From Verrucomicrobiota bacterium (GTDB lineage Bacteria > Verrucomicrobiota > Verrucomicrobiia > Limisphaerales > UBA1412), in NCBI GenBank assembly GCA_017557085.1, contig JAFZAR010000361.1:1-14712 (forward strand): a stretch of DNA of 14,712 nt, written 5' to 3'. The notes under the pieces are model-generated. The model did not search any database. It was not told the origin of the DNA and saw nothing but the letters and a program-made list of their open reading frames with translations. The position numbers were made by a program, and so were the translations under genes. This document shows positions 7,347-14,484 of this stretch, in pieces; within the stretch, counting starts at the first letter, position 1; the number at the start of each line of letters is the position of its first letter.

Positions 7347-9164
7347 TTATTGAGCAGATTCTAACTTCTGCCGGGTTTTGTCACGAAGTGCTTTATCTCG
7401 TGGTGAAATGGGTTTGATTTGTTCATACTGCTCCAGAGCTTTTTTCCACGCTTCGACCGCTTCATTCTTCTTACCCAGAGCATTATAAATATCACCCAAG
7501 TGATCGTTGTACACTGCACCTGCTTCCGGATTCAATTCCGGGGATAATTCAAAAACCTTTAACTGATGAGGCAGTGCTTCTTCCGATTTGCCCAGCTTGT
7601 ATAAAACCCAGGCTAAACTATCCAAATAAGCCGCAGTATCCGGAGAGCCCTCCACTGCTTTCTGAATCATTTCCAAAGCCTTTTCCAAATGAATACCTTG
7701 ATCAGCATAGGTATATCCCAAAGCGTTCAAAACTTCCACGGAATCCGGATTTTTTTCATAGACAGACTCCACAAGAGCCAGAGATTCTTCCTTCTTTTCA
7801 ATCTGATCGTATAGATCCGCTAGTGATAAATAGAATTCGGGCAGAAGATTCTCGCCACCTGATTCTTTATCCACAGCTTCGGCTGCCAGCATACATTTGA
7901 TCGCGTCTTCATAACGTCCCAGCTCCATATAAGCCATTGCTGATAAATACTCCAGACGGAATGAGCGTCCTCCCGCGTTTCTGGCCAGTTCCAAAGCATC
8001 TAAAGCCTTTTGCGGAATCTTCTCCATCAAACGCATATAAGCCGCCAGCACATAAATTTCCGGATTGCCACGGCTGATAGTCGCCGCGTAATAGTAGAAA
8101 TCACCGGCTTCTTTGAACTGTTGGCGCTGCTGGTAGATATCTCCCAACAACAGACAGTAGCGCTGATTCGTAGGGTTCTCTCTTAACAGCAGACGTAATT
8201 CCAACTCCGCTCTGGACACATCGCCCAAAGCAAGGAAAGTCATGGCGCGTTTTTCACGCAGCTGCTGATTTGTCGGATACTGTTTGAGGAGTTTCTCATA
8301 AGTATCTTGCGCTTTTTGAGATTCGTTCACACGGGCATAAATATCGCCCAGGCCCTCTATGACCTCCGGTCTTACATCGGAAGTTTTTTCCAAAAGAGGT
8401 TCAATGGTCGCCAGTTGGCGTTTCGCCGCAGCTACGGAATCAACTCCCAACGGATCGATCTTATCGCTGTTATTCAAGTACAGCTGAGCCAGATCCACCA
8501 GGAATGGAATGGAATTCTGAGCTTCCCGCTCCGCATTCTCCAGCACATTTAAGGCTTCCTTGGTATTACCGGCATCCACATAAAGCCCAAACAGCACTTG
8601 ATAAGCCAAAGCTGTCTCTTTAGATTTTTTAATAGCTTGTTTCGCTACTTTGATCGCAGACTTGCTGTCTCCTGTGGCAGCAAGAGCCAAAGCTCTCCAA
8701 GAATAGATATTAGCACTGGCATCTTTACGATCGCAGGAAAGTTTGAGCAGCTTGGCCGCGTCATCAGCTTTTCCCATCGAGATTAGCTCATGGCAGACCC
8801 GAATGACCAATGCTTCATTTCCCGGATCAGCATTCGCTGCCTGGAGAAACTCCACAAAAGCGGCTTCAGGAGAATCTGAAGGATTGATCTCTTGACTGAT
8901 ACCGGCAGCATATCTCGCCAGTGCGTTGACACGCTGCTCTTCCGCGCAAAGAGTCTTAAATTCAGTGCGCTTCTGTGTTGTATCAAAAGGATCCGAAACA
9001 GGTACTATTTCAACCAGCGAATCATCAGAAGCATTCTCTGCCGCAACGGATTCTGAATTTTCTTCCGCATCTGTCTTACCTTCTGGATGGGTCTTGCATC
9101 CGCTTTGCAGTACAGTCAAAGCAAGAACAACCATCAAACTGAACCAAAATCGTTTTAGTCTCAT
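7347..9164 (-). CDS. TPR-repeat protein, probable lipoprotein
   Basis: A 605-residue protein with a charged n-region (MRLKR), a hydrophobic core at about 7-19 and Cys23 in VLQSGC, so export and lipid attachment are likely. The lipobox is imperfect, with Gln at -3 and Leu at -4. A Glu/Ser/Asp-rich linker (about 28-60) follows. From about 95 to 580 the sequence is tetratricopeptide helical repeats, with recurring patterns such as LGDIYQQRQQFKEAGDFYYYA and ALGYTYADQGIHLEKALEMI; the last block (480-580) is the best-formed TPR set. TPR lipoproteins of this kind scaffold envelope complexes, but no partner is indicated and I do not recognise a named family. It is monocistronic: a terminator precedes its promoter and a dyad-containing gap follows. 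The start has AAGGG directly against ATG, and an in-frame TAA just upstream excludes a longer form. Confidence 0.88.
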   Translation of the reverse strand: MRLKRFWFSLMVVLALTVLQSGCKTHPEGKTDAEENSESVAAENASDDSLVEIVPVSDPFDTTQKRTEFKTLCAEEQRVNALARYAAGISQEINPSDSPEAAFVEFLQAANADPGNEALVIRVCHELISMGKADDAAKLLKLSCDRKDASANIYSWRALALAATGDSKSAIKVAKQAIKKSKETALAYQVLFGLYVDAGNTKEALNVLENAEREAQNSIPFLVDLAQLYLNNSDKIDPLGVDSVAAAKRQLATIEPLLEKTSDVRPEVIEGLGDIYARVNESQKAQDTYEKLLKQYPTNQQLREKRAMTFLALGDVSRAELELRLLLRENPTNQRYCLLLGDIYQQRQQFKEAGDFYYYAATISRGNPEIYVLAAYMRLMEKIPQKALDALELARNAGGRSFRLEYLSAMAYMELGRYEDAIKCMLAAEAVDKESGGENLLPEFYLSLADLYDQIEKKEESLALVESVYEKNPDSVEVLNALGYTYADQGIHLEKALEMIQKAVEGSPDTAAYLDSLAWVLYKLGKSEEALPHQLKVFELSPELNPEAGAVYNDHLGDIYNALGKKNEAVEAWKKALEQYEQIKPISPRDKALRDKTRQKLESAQ

Positions 9165-9173
9165 CCCTTAAAA

Positions 9174-9202
9174 AAGATACACGCTGCCAGCCGATGAATC
9201 AA
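9174..9202 (-). promoter_or_regulatory. Candidate sigma70-type promoter of the TPR gene
   Basis: On the minus strand TTGATT (9202-9197) and TATCTT (9179-9174) are separated by exactly 17 bases, each matching 4 of 6 consensus positions. The predicted start of transcription would lie only a few bases before ATG 9164, so the mRNA would be nearly leaderless. Confidence 0.5.
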
Positions 9203-9222
9203 GGTTGACAACGTGAAAGTCG

Positions 9223-9265
9223 AAAAAAAATGCACTCCGCGTCTTTTTTAGACATCATCGTGCAT
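9223..9265 (-). terminator. Intrinsic terminator of the hisG operon
   Basis: On the minus strand ATGCAC (9265-9260) pairs with GTGCAT (9235-9230), enclosing a smaller GTCT/AGAC stem with an A-rich loop. It is followed at once by a run of eight T (9230-9223). It begins 14 bases after the stop of the 33-residue gene, so it would end the hisG transcript before the TPR promoter. The internal loop makes the stem imperfect. Confidence 0.65.
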
Positions 9266-9278
9266 CACGAATTACAAA

Positions 9279-9380
9279 TTACTTCTGCCAAGTGCGCTTC
9301 TTATGGCGATTTTCACGCATCTTCTTACGGCGCTTGTGCTTATTGATCTTCGATTTACGACGTTTTTTCAGTGATCCCAT
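9279..9380 (-). CDS. 33-aa basic protein, bS22/AURKAIP1-COX24-like
   Basis: ATG 9380 to TAA 9279 encodes 33 residues starting MGSLKKRRKSKINKHKRRKK and ending in RTWQK; 18 of the 33 are Lys or Arg. The start MGS, the KHKRRK centre and the RxNRHKKR tail match my memory of the bacterial AURKAIP1/COX24-domain proteins, relatives of mycobacterial small-subunit protein bS22 and of the C-terminus of mitochondrial mS38. Those bind 16S rRNA near the decoding site. The role here is inferred from that resemblance. It lies 19 bases after hisG on the same strand and just before an intrinsic terminator, so it is the last gene of that transcript. An AGAAG-like stretch about 12 bases upstream is the only ribosome-binding candidate. 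It is easily missed because of its size. Confidence 0.82.
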   Translation of the reverse strand: MGSLKKRRKSKINKHKRRKKMRENRHKKRTWQK

Positions 9381-9399
9381 AGTTAATCAATTTCTTCTG

Positions 9400-10281
9400 T
9401 TAAAATACAATCTTATTCAAAGGATATTCAATAATCCCCTCTCCGCCAGCGTTTTTAAGCTGAGGAATCAGCTCTCTGACGGCAGATTCGTCTATGATTG
9501 TTTCGACAGCCACCCACCCGGGGAGGCTCAACTCGGCTATTGTAGGATTTTTGAGGGCAGGAAGTCCAGCAAGTAATTTATCTAAATTCTTTCTTTCGAC
9601 ATTTAATTTGAGTCCAACCTTGCGTTCCGCGGCCAAAGCTCCGTTCAACATCATCACTATCGTGTTGATTTTCTGACGTTTCCAATCATCCTTCCAAGAA
9701 TCGTGATTGACAATCAGTCTCGGCGTGGATTCCAGGAGGGTATCAATTATTTTTAATCTGGCCGCCTTTAAACTGCTTCCAGTTTCAGTCACATCCACAA
9801 TAGCGTCCACCAATTCACGGGCTTTTACCTCTGTCGCGCCCCAAGAGAATTCTACCTCCGCGGTCACCCCGTTTTTAGCAAGATAATCCTTTGTCAAATT
9901 AACGACTTCTGTCGCTATTCTCTTCCCTTGCAAATCTTTAACAGATTGAATAGGTGATTCCTCCGGCACAGCCAAAACCCAGCGAGCCGGGCGGCTGCTA
10001 ACTTTGCTGAAACAAAATTCCCCTATTTCCTTGACGTTGGAGCGGTTCTCACAAATCCAGTCATAACCGGTCAAACCACAATCCAAATATCCATGCTCCA
10101 CATAGCGGCTGATCTCTTGAGCTCGGAAAAGGCGGACATCCAGTTCATCATCATCCACATGGGGAGTATAAGAACGGCTGGAGGTCTGGATATGCCATCC
10201 GGCTTTAGCCATTTTCTCGAAAGTTGCTTCCTGTAAGCTCCCCTTGGGGAGTCCCAATCTCAAAACATTCTTGTCGCTCAT
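9400..10281 (-). CDS. hisG: ATP phosphoribosyltransferase, long form
   Basis: A 293-residue cytoplasmic enzyme that joins ATP and PRPP in the first, feedback-controlled step of histidine synthesis. The N-terminus has the family block RLGLPKGSLQEAT (8-20). The PRPP-binding signature is DAIVDVTETGSSLKA (159-173). A C-terminal ACT-like regulatory domain (about 215-293), ending EGIIEYPLNKIV, marks the long hexameric form that binds histidine directly and does not need HisZ. No other his gene lies in the window; the only co-transcribed neighbour is the 33-residue gene 19 bases downstream. No Shine-Dalgarno is obvious before ATG 10281. Two overlapping hairpins fill most of the 97-base upstream gap and may affect its expression. 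Confidence 0.97.
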   Translation of the reverse strand: MSDKNVLRLGLPKGSLQEATFEKMAKAGWHIQTSSRSYTPHVDDDELDVRLFRAQEISRYVEHGYLDCGLTGYDWICENRSNVKEIGEFCFSKVSSRPARWVLAVPEESPIQSVKDLQGKRIATEVVNLTKDYLAKNGVTAEVEFSWGATEVKARELVDAIVDVTETGSSLKAARLKIIDTLLESTPRLIVNHDSWKDDWKRQKINTIVMMLNGALAAERKVGLKLNVERKNLDKLLAGLPALKNPTIAELSLPGWVAVETIIDESAVRELIPQLKNAGGEGIIEYPLNKIVF

Positions 10282-10296
10282 AGTTCTATACCGTCA

Positions 10297-10324
10297 GCCA
10301 TTGCAGCCTCAGGCTATCAATGGC
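10297..10324 (-). promoter_or_regulatory. Hairpin in the hisG leader (B), overlaps hairpin A
   Basis: GCCATTG pairs with CAATGGC (7 bp), and inside it AGCC pairs with GGCT around a 3-base loop, with a small 1x2 internal loop between. On the minus strand it ends 15 bases before the hisG start. Its 10321-10324 bases are also the foot of hairpin A, so the two cannot both form fully. Confidence 0.55.
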
Positions 10325-10348
10325 AGTAGCGTATAAAAGCTACTGCCA
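10321..10348 (-). terminator. Strong hairpin A after the 681-aa gene; terminator or leader element
   Basis: TGGCAGTAGC pairs perfectly with GCTACTGCCA (10 bp) around an 8-base loop. On the minus strand it starts 30 bases after the stop of the 681-residue gene and could end or stabilise the carbohydrate operon transcript. The bases after it (TTGATAG) are not a proper T tract, so it is not a textbook intrinsic terminator. It overlaps hairpin B by four bases. Confidence 0.5.
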
Positions 10349-10378
10349 AATTTCAACTCTGAAAGCAGGATTCCTTTG

Positions 10379-12424
10379 TTATTTCAATAACTCCGGATCG
10401 ATTTCCATGAAATCCGCCGCCGCGTTCAGGAAGTGCGCAGTGATCCAAAACACCGTCCATCCTTCCGCGTAACCGCCTCGGAATTTGTAAATATCGCTCA
10501 TATTGCCATGCTGAGCAAAATTCGTATGCTGCAACTGTTCTCCTTGAGAACCAAATGGATCCATCATTTGACCGCAAGACCTGTACATCAGGATCGCCAC
10601 CCGCTTCAGAGAGTCCTTATTGAGATAAACTCCCAGCTTATACAGATGCGGCGTGTACATCACACCAAATACATCCAAATGCATATTCTGCGGAGAAACC
10701 GCCGTCCAGCCACGGGATTTAAACGCGTGGTTCCCCATGCGTGATGCCGGCATCGGAATATCCCACACAACTGTATAACACAAGGCGTTGTAAGCCGCAT
10801 GTTCCGCATAGGCCAGATATTTAGCCTCATGAGTTAGCTCATAGGCAGCAAGAAAGCCCTGGAACGCAGCCCAGGCGCCTTCTTTATCTTCACCGGTCGC
10901 GTCCAATGTCCCACCCCAATAAGGTTCATCCATAGACAAATGACGTTTGGCATAATAATCCGCGGCCTTTAAAGCGGCCCGTCTGTATAGTGGTTCATTA
11001 TACAACTCACTGGCTATACACAACGGAGAAATCAGAAAACCCTCATTCGTAGAAACCGGATTCCAATCATCTGAAAGGATCCGTTTGGCATGACAGTCAC
11101 ACGCTTTCCGCAGAAAAGTTTCCCACTTACTGGTATCGTATTGAGATTTTCCTTCTTTAGCGGCAATGATCGCCTTAGCCACGTTATTCATTCCCTGTCC
11201 TTGAGAAAGGGGATCCTGTCCCTCCCAGCGGTCATCATTCACGACATAATGGATCAGGAAACCTGATTCATTGAAAGGAGCCTCTGAGAGCATATCCAAT
11301 GACTTCTGGATCTTTTCATCCACCTTGGGATCATCCAGGAAGGGTTTCAATCTCTGCAAAGCGTAACCGGGCGCGGCCGCCTGGCCACACCAGCCGAATA
11401 CATAATGCGGACCGTAATTTTCCGGATACATGCAAAAACCCGCACCTTTATCATTCTCAAAATACCGTTTGCAGGCAAACCTGTACTTCTCATGAATGAT
11501 TTCAGAAAATGACGGCATATCCTCCACATAGTAAGGTTTAAAAATATCCATACTGGTATCCACAGAATGAATAAATCCGCTGCCTCGCTGTTTCACAGGA
11601 TACGTTTCCACATAAAACGTTTTTTCGATAATGGTACCCGGTTCCACATTCATCCAGGTATCGCCATACTTCATAGGCGCTCTTTGCAAAGCTTTCGCGA
11701 AACTTCTTTTGCCATTCCAAGCCACCGGCCCGGATAGAAGTGTCAGCTGTGTTGAATCCTCCAGTGCGATCGTTCCCAAAGACCACCACAGATCCGAGAT
11801 ATTACTCTCCGGAACCAAGGTCGGAAGCGTATGCAATGCCACTCCGTAAAGAGCACTGTCTGTTTCTACTTCCGCAGAAACAAAAGGCATGGGAAAATGA
11901 TGTTCCTCAAACATCGCTTCGGGTGCGACTTTTTTGTCAAAAGTAGGCATCCAGCCGCCATGCTTGTAACCGGAAGGATTCCCGTAATTGATAACACCCG
12001 GCAGCATCACCCGATCCGTATAGGAAGGTGTTTGCCATTTGACAGAAAGAGTTACTTCTTTCAGAGTCTCTTTCCCTGTCCATTCAAACCGGCGTATACA
12101 CTTCACCCGATCCCCTTCCGCACGGTATGCGTCCCGCAGATTCCAGGTTCCTTCCGGCAGCTGGATCGAACCATATAAAATAGTCCAATCGCCGTTTTTT
12201 TCAAAACGATCCGCTTGCGCATACTTCCAGTCAGCAGGCCAGTCATTCTCCCAATGTGCAGAAATAGACCAGAGACCTTCCGGGGAAGGCGTTAGCAACA
12301 CCTTCCCGTTTTCACTGAAACAAGGGATGTATTTTTCATTCGATTTGCTGACACTGAAATCTGTCGCCGCGGCATTGAAACTCAGCGTCAGCAAACCAAG
12401 CAATATCCATTGAATTTGTTTCAT
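10379..12424 (-). CDS. Secreted protein of unassigned family, beta-sandwich + alpha/alpha-toroid-like
   Basis: I do not recognise a named family. The 681 residues begin with a signal peptide (MKQ, hydrophobic 6-16) and an AAA|T cleavage site at about 20/21. Residues 21-290 look beta-rich (for example LYGSIQLPEGTWNLRD, VERD-like alternation and LTLLSGPVAWNGKRSF), as in the N-terminal sandwich of many glycosidases and polysaccharide lyases. Residues 310-670 are helical with recurring hairpins, including FGWCGQAAAPGYALQRL (343-359), EPLYRRAALKAADYYAKRH (477-495) and AKYLAYAEHAAYNAL (534-548), suggesting an (alpha/alpha)6 toroid. Aromatic and acidic loop clusters such as PYWGGTLDATGEDKEG (501-516) and GWTAVSPQNMHLDVFG (572-587) could line an active site. 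It follows the arabinofuranosidase gene by 10 bases, so a role on the same glycan is inferred. Confidence 0.8.
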   Translation of the reverse strand: MKQIQWILLGLLTLSFNAAATDFSVSKSNEKYIPCFSENGKVLLTPSPEGLWSISAHWENDWPADWKYAQADRFEKNGDWTILYGSIQLPEGTWNLRDAYRAEGDRVKCIRRFEWTGKETLKEVTLSVKWQTPSYTDRVMLPGVINYGNPSGYKHGGWMPTFDKKVAPEAMFEEHHFPMPFVSAEVETDSALYGVALHTLPTLVPESNISDLWWSLGTIALEDSTQLTLLSGPVAWNGKRSFAKALQRAPMKYGDTWMNVEPGTIIEKTFYVETYPVKQRGSGFIHSVDTSMDIFKPYYVEDMPSFSEIIHEKYRFACKRYFENDKGAGFCMYPENYGPHYVFGWCGQAAAPGYALQRLKPFLDDPKVDEKIQKSLDMLSEAPFNESGFLIHYVVNDDRWEGQDPLSQGQGMNNVAKAIIAAKEGKSQYDTSKWETFLRKACDCHAKRILSDDWNPVSTNEGFLISPLCIASELYNEPLYRRAALKAADYYAKRHLSMDEPYWGGTLDATGEDKEGAWAAFQGFLAAYELTHEAKYLAYAEHAAYNALCYTVVWDIPMPASRMGNHAFKSRGWTAVSPQNMHLDVFGVMYTPHLYKLGVYLNKDSLKRVAILMYRSCGQMMDPFGSQGEQLQHTNFAQHGNMSDIYKFRGGYAEGWTVFWITAHFLNAAADFMEIDPELLK

Positions 12425-12434
12425 TTCATGAATT

Positions 12435-14465
12435 CTATTTCTCTGCTGTAGGAAACGCAGAAATCCTTAAACGAGCCGCACCCATCGGGACCAGAGTAAT
12501 ATTCTCCACTTCCTCCGAACGAGGATCATCTTCATAAGGCAAAACAGCACATAATTTATATTCATCCAGCGTCCAGGAAGGCACCTTCCGTCCTTTCGCT
12601 GTGAAGCTCAGCGGCACTGTTGACAGAGTGAAAGGATTATTATCTGAAGGCCATTCGGATTTCTGCACCTTGATGGGCGCATCCATCACCAGCGCGTAAT
12701 TCCAATCGGAATCCGGATAGATTTCGTATGAAGGCCAGGCGGAAGGATCCGCGTTTGGCTGCCACTTTGAATCACTGATCGCTGTTTCCTTGCTGTCCTT
12801 CTTTTCATAGCGTTCCGCGATCTTAAGAGAAAGAGTCAATGGACCGTAATTCACACTGACGCTGTTCTTATTTACCTGCCAGGTGCGATATGTGATCTCC
12901 ATCGGCAGATTCAATTTCACTTTATCTCCGTTATTCCATTTACGAGCGATGCAAACATACCCTTTGCCATCCAATTTGGATTTGACCAGTTTTCCATTCA
13001 CATAAACAGACGCTGATTTTGTCCAGGACGGAATCCTCAAATAAAGCGGAAAATCAACTGTTTTGAGTGTACGGACATTGAATTCGACACTTTCTTCAAA
13101 CGGATAGTTGGTTGTTTGTTCTAAAATGACCTGAGTCCCGTCACCGACTCTGGCTTTGGTCATGCTGGAGCTGTAAAGAACAGCCGCCAGACCATTGTCC
13201 GGTGTGGCATAAACCAAATGTTCCGCATAATACGGCCAGGCAAAACCGTGATTGTGTTGACAGCACCGGCTGCTGAACGGATTCATAGCCAGGAAAGGAC
13301 CGCCATTCTGAATGCCGGGACTGTGGTTCTCTGAATCACTCAGTACATGATTGGGACAAGTGATATAACGCAGAGATTTATAATCCGGCATGAACGCGGC
13401 CGGATAGCTGTTGAAAGCAACATCTTCGCAATTCTCCGCCCAGTAAGAATCCCCTGTGATCTGAAGCATGATCTCATCCGAGGACATCTGTTCGGCAAAA
13501 CCGCAAGTTTCTGTTCCCTGGCGTGGATCAAAGAAACCGATTCGACAATTTTCATCCGAGCCATACATACCACCGGGAACCTGACCATAAGCACGGCGCA
13601 CCAGACTTTGAACATTATAGCTGGCTCTGCGCATCTTCTCATCTCCGTTAAAAAGATACCAGGTCGCCGGCTCACGGAAACATTGAGCTATATTAACATT
13701 GTGCCAGTTCGGAAGCTCTGTGGAGCGGGTCCAGTTCGCGGTATTCTTGTGGATTTTTTCGCCTAGTTTGAGCAGTTCTGGATCCTTTGTGCGATTATAC
13801 AGCCAGACCACACTCCAGAGATTATCACCGCCGCGGCTGTTCTCCCAGTAACTGGAAAGAAAATCCTCGTCTTTGACGCTCAGCTGATAATGAGCATACT
13901 TGGTCATGAATGGAATAACACGGGAATCGCCGGTATATTCATAATAATCCTGAAGGATCCACAGCGCGATCATGTTCGGCCAGAAATCCTGCTTGCCTTT
14001 ATACGCGGGACCAAAATTACCATCCTCACGCTGGCTATCCAGAATAGCATCGATCCAGTATTTCGCTTCCTTGAACATATCCTCGTTCCCGGTAGCGTCC
14101 TTCATGATGTAAGACAAGCTCGCGTAGCCGCGAAGCCAGTAAGGAACTTCCTCCCAGCCCCACTTGCCGCCGGACTTCAGCCAAGCATTATCGTCTTTTT
14201 GGAGCCAGGCGCTGATTTCTCCCAAGTGGCCGTTCAAACCATCTCGCTGCAGCTCCAGTTGACGCATCAGCCATCCGCCGGGAATAATACTTCCATTGGG
14301 CAGTTTGATCAAACTCTGCGCCTGCAAAGGAGCTTGATTGCTCACATAATAGTTGTTAGATGCCGTTGTCGGGATCGTGTCAACGACCGTAACGGTTGTT
14401 TCGGCAGCCTGGCCAGCCAAACAGGAGGCCAGCGCCACAAGTATCATTGTTAATGTTTTTTTCAT
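12435..14465 (-). CDS. DUF1680-family beta-L-arabinofuranosidase (GH127/GH146-like)
   Basis: A 676-residue exported enzyme, similar in size to characterised GH127 members, expected to release beta-L-arabinofuranose from plant glycans. The catalytic metal site is visible: Glu319 and Cys321 in GTETCGFAEQM, and Cys401-Cys402 in SSRCCQHN. These match Glu338, Cys340, Cys417 and Cys418 of Bifidobacterium HypBA1, where Cys417 is the nucleophile and zinc is bound. The toroid spans about 60-430 and beta domains the rest, with LYLRIPSWTKSASVYVNGK (474-492) typical of the family. The usual GEAF-type acid/base segment is replaced here by GSDENCRIGFF (302-312), where Glu305 is the nearest candidate. The N-terminus holds both a perfect lipobox (LASC, Cys15) and an SPase I-like GQA|A, so it may be a lipoprotein. 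It lies 19 bases after the upstream gene. Confidence 0.92.
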   Translation of the reverse strand: MKKTLTMILVALASCLAGQAAETTVTVVDTIPTTASNNYYVSNQAPLQAQSLIKLPNGSIIPGGWLMRQLELQRDGLNGHLGEISAWLQKDDNAWLKSGGKWGWEEVPYWLRGYASLSYIMKDATGNEDMFKEAKYWIDAILDSQREDGNFGPAYKGKQDFWPNMIALWILQDYYEYTGDSRVIPFMTKYAHYQLSVKDEDFLSSYWENSRGGDNLWSVVWLYNRTKDPELLKLGEKIHKNTANWTRSTELPNWHNVNIAQCFREPATWYLFNGDEKMRRASYNVQSLVRRAYGQVPGGMYGSDENCRIGFFDPRQGTETCGFAEQMSSDEIMLQITGDSYWAENCEDVAFNSYPAAFMPDYKSLRYITCPNHVLSDSENHSPGIQNGGPFLAMNPFSSRCCQHNHGFAWPYYAEHLVYATPDNGLAAVLYSSSMTKARVGDGTQVILEQTTNYPFEESVEFNVRTLKTVDFPLYLRIPSWTKSASVYVNGKLVKSKLDGKGYVCIARKWNNGDKVKLNLPMEITYRTWQVNKNSVSVNYGPLTLSLKIAERYEKKDSKETAISDSKWQPNADPSAWPSYEIYPDSDWNYALVMDAPIKVQKSEWPSDNNPFTLSTVPLSFTAKGRKVPSWTLDEYKLCAVLPYEDDPRSEEVENITLVPMGAARLRISAFPTAEK

Positions 14466-14484
14466 ATTTATGGATATTTTAAAT

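Noticed and set aside
10330..10356. Promoter for hisG (TTGAAA ... TATACG on the minus strand)
   Set aside because: The spacer is only 15 bases and the -10 element sits in the loop of hairpin A; too weak to annotate, though it could be tested by 5'-end mapping.
13890..14453. Long open frame on the plus strand, antisense to the arabinofuranosidase gene
   Set aside because: It lies wholly opposite a gene with clear catalytic motifs, shows no domain, and has no ribosome binding site worth noting; the same applies to the frame at 6021-6542 opposite the aminotransferase.
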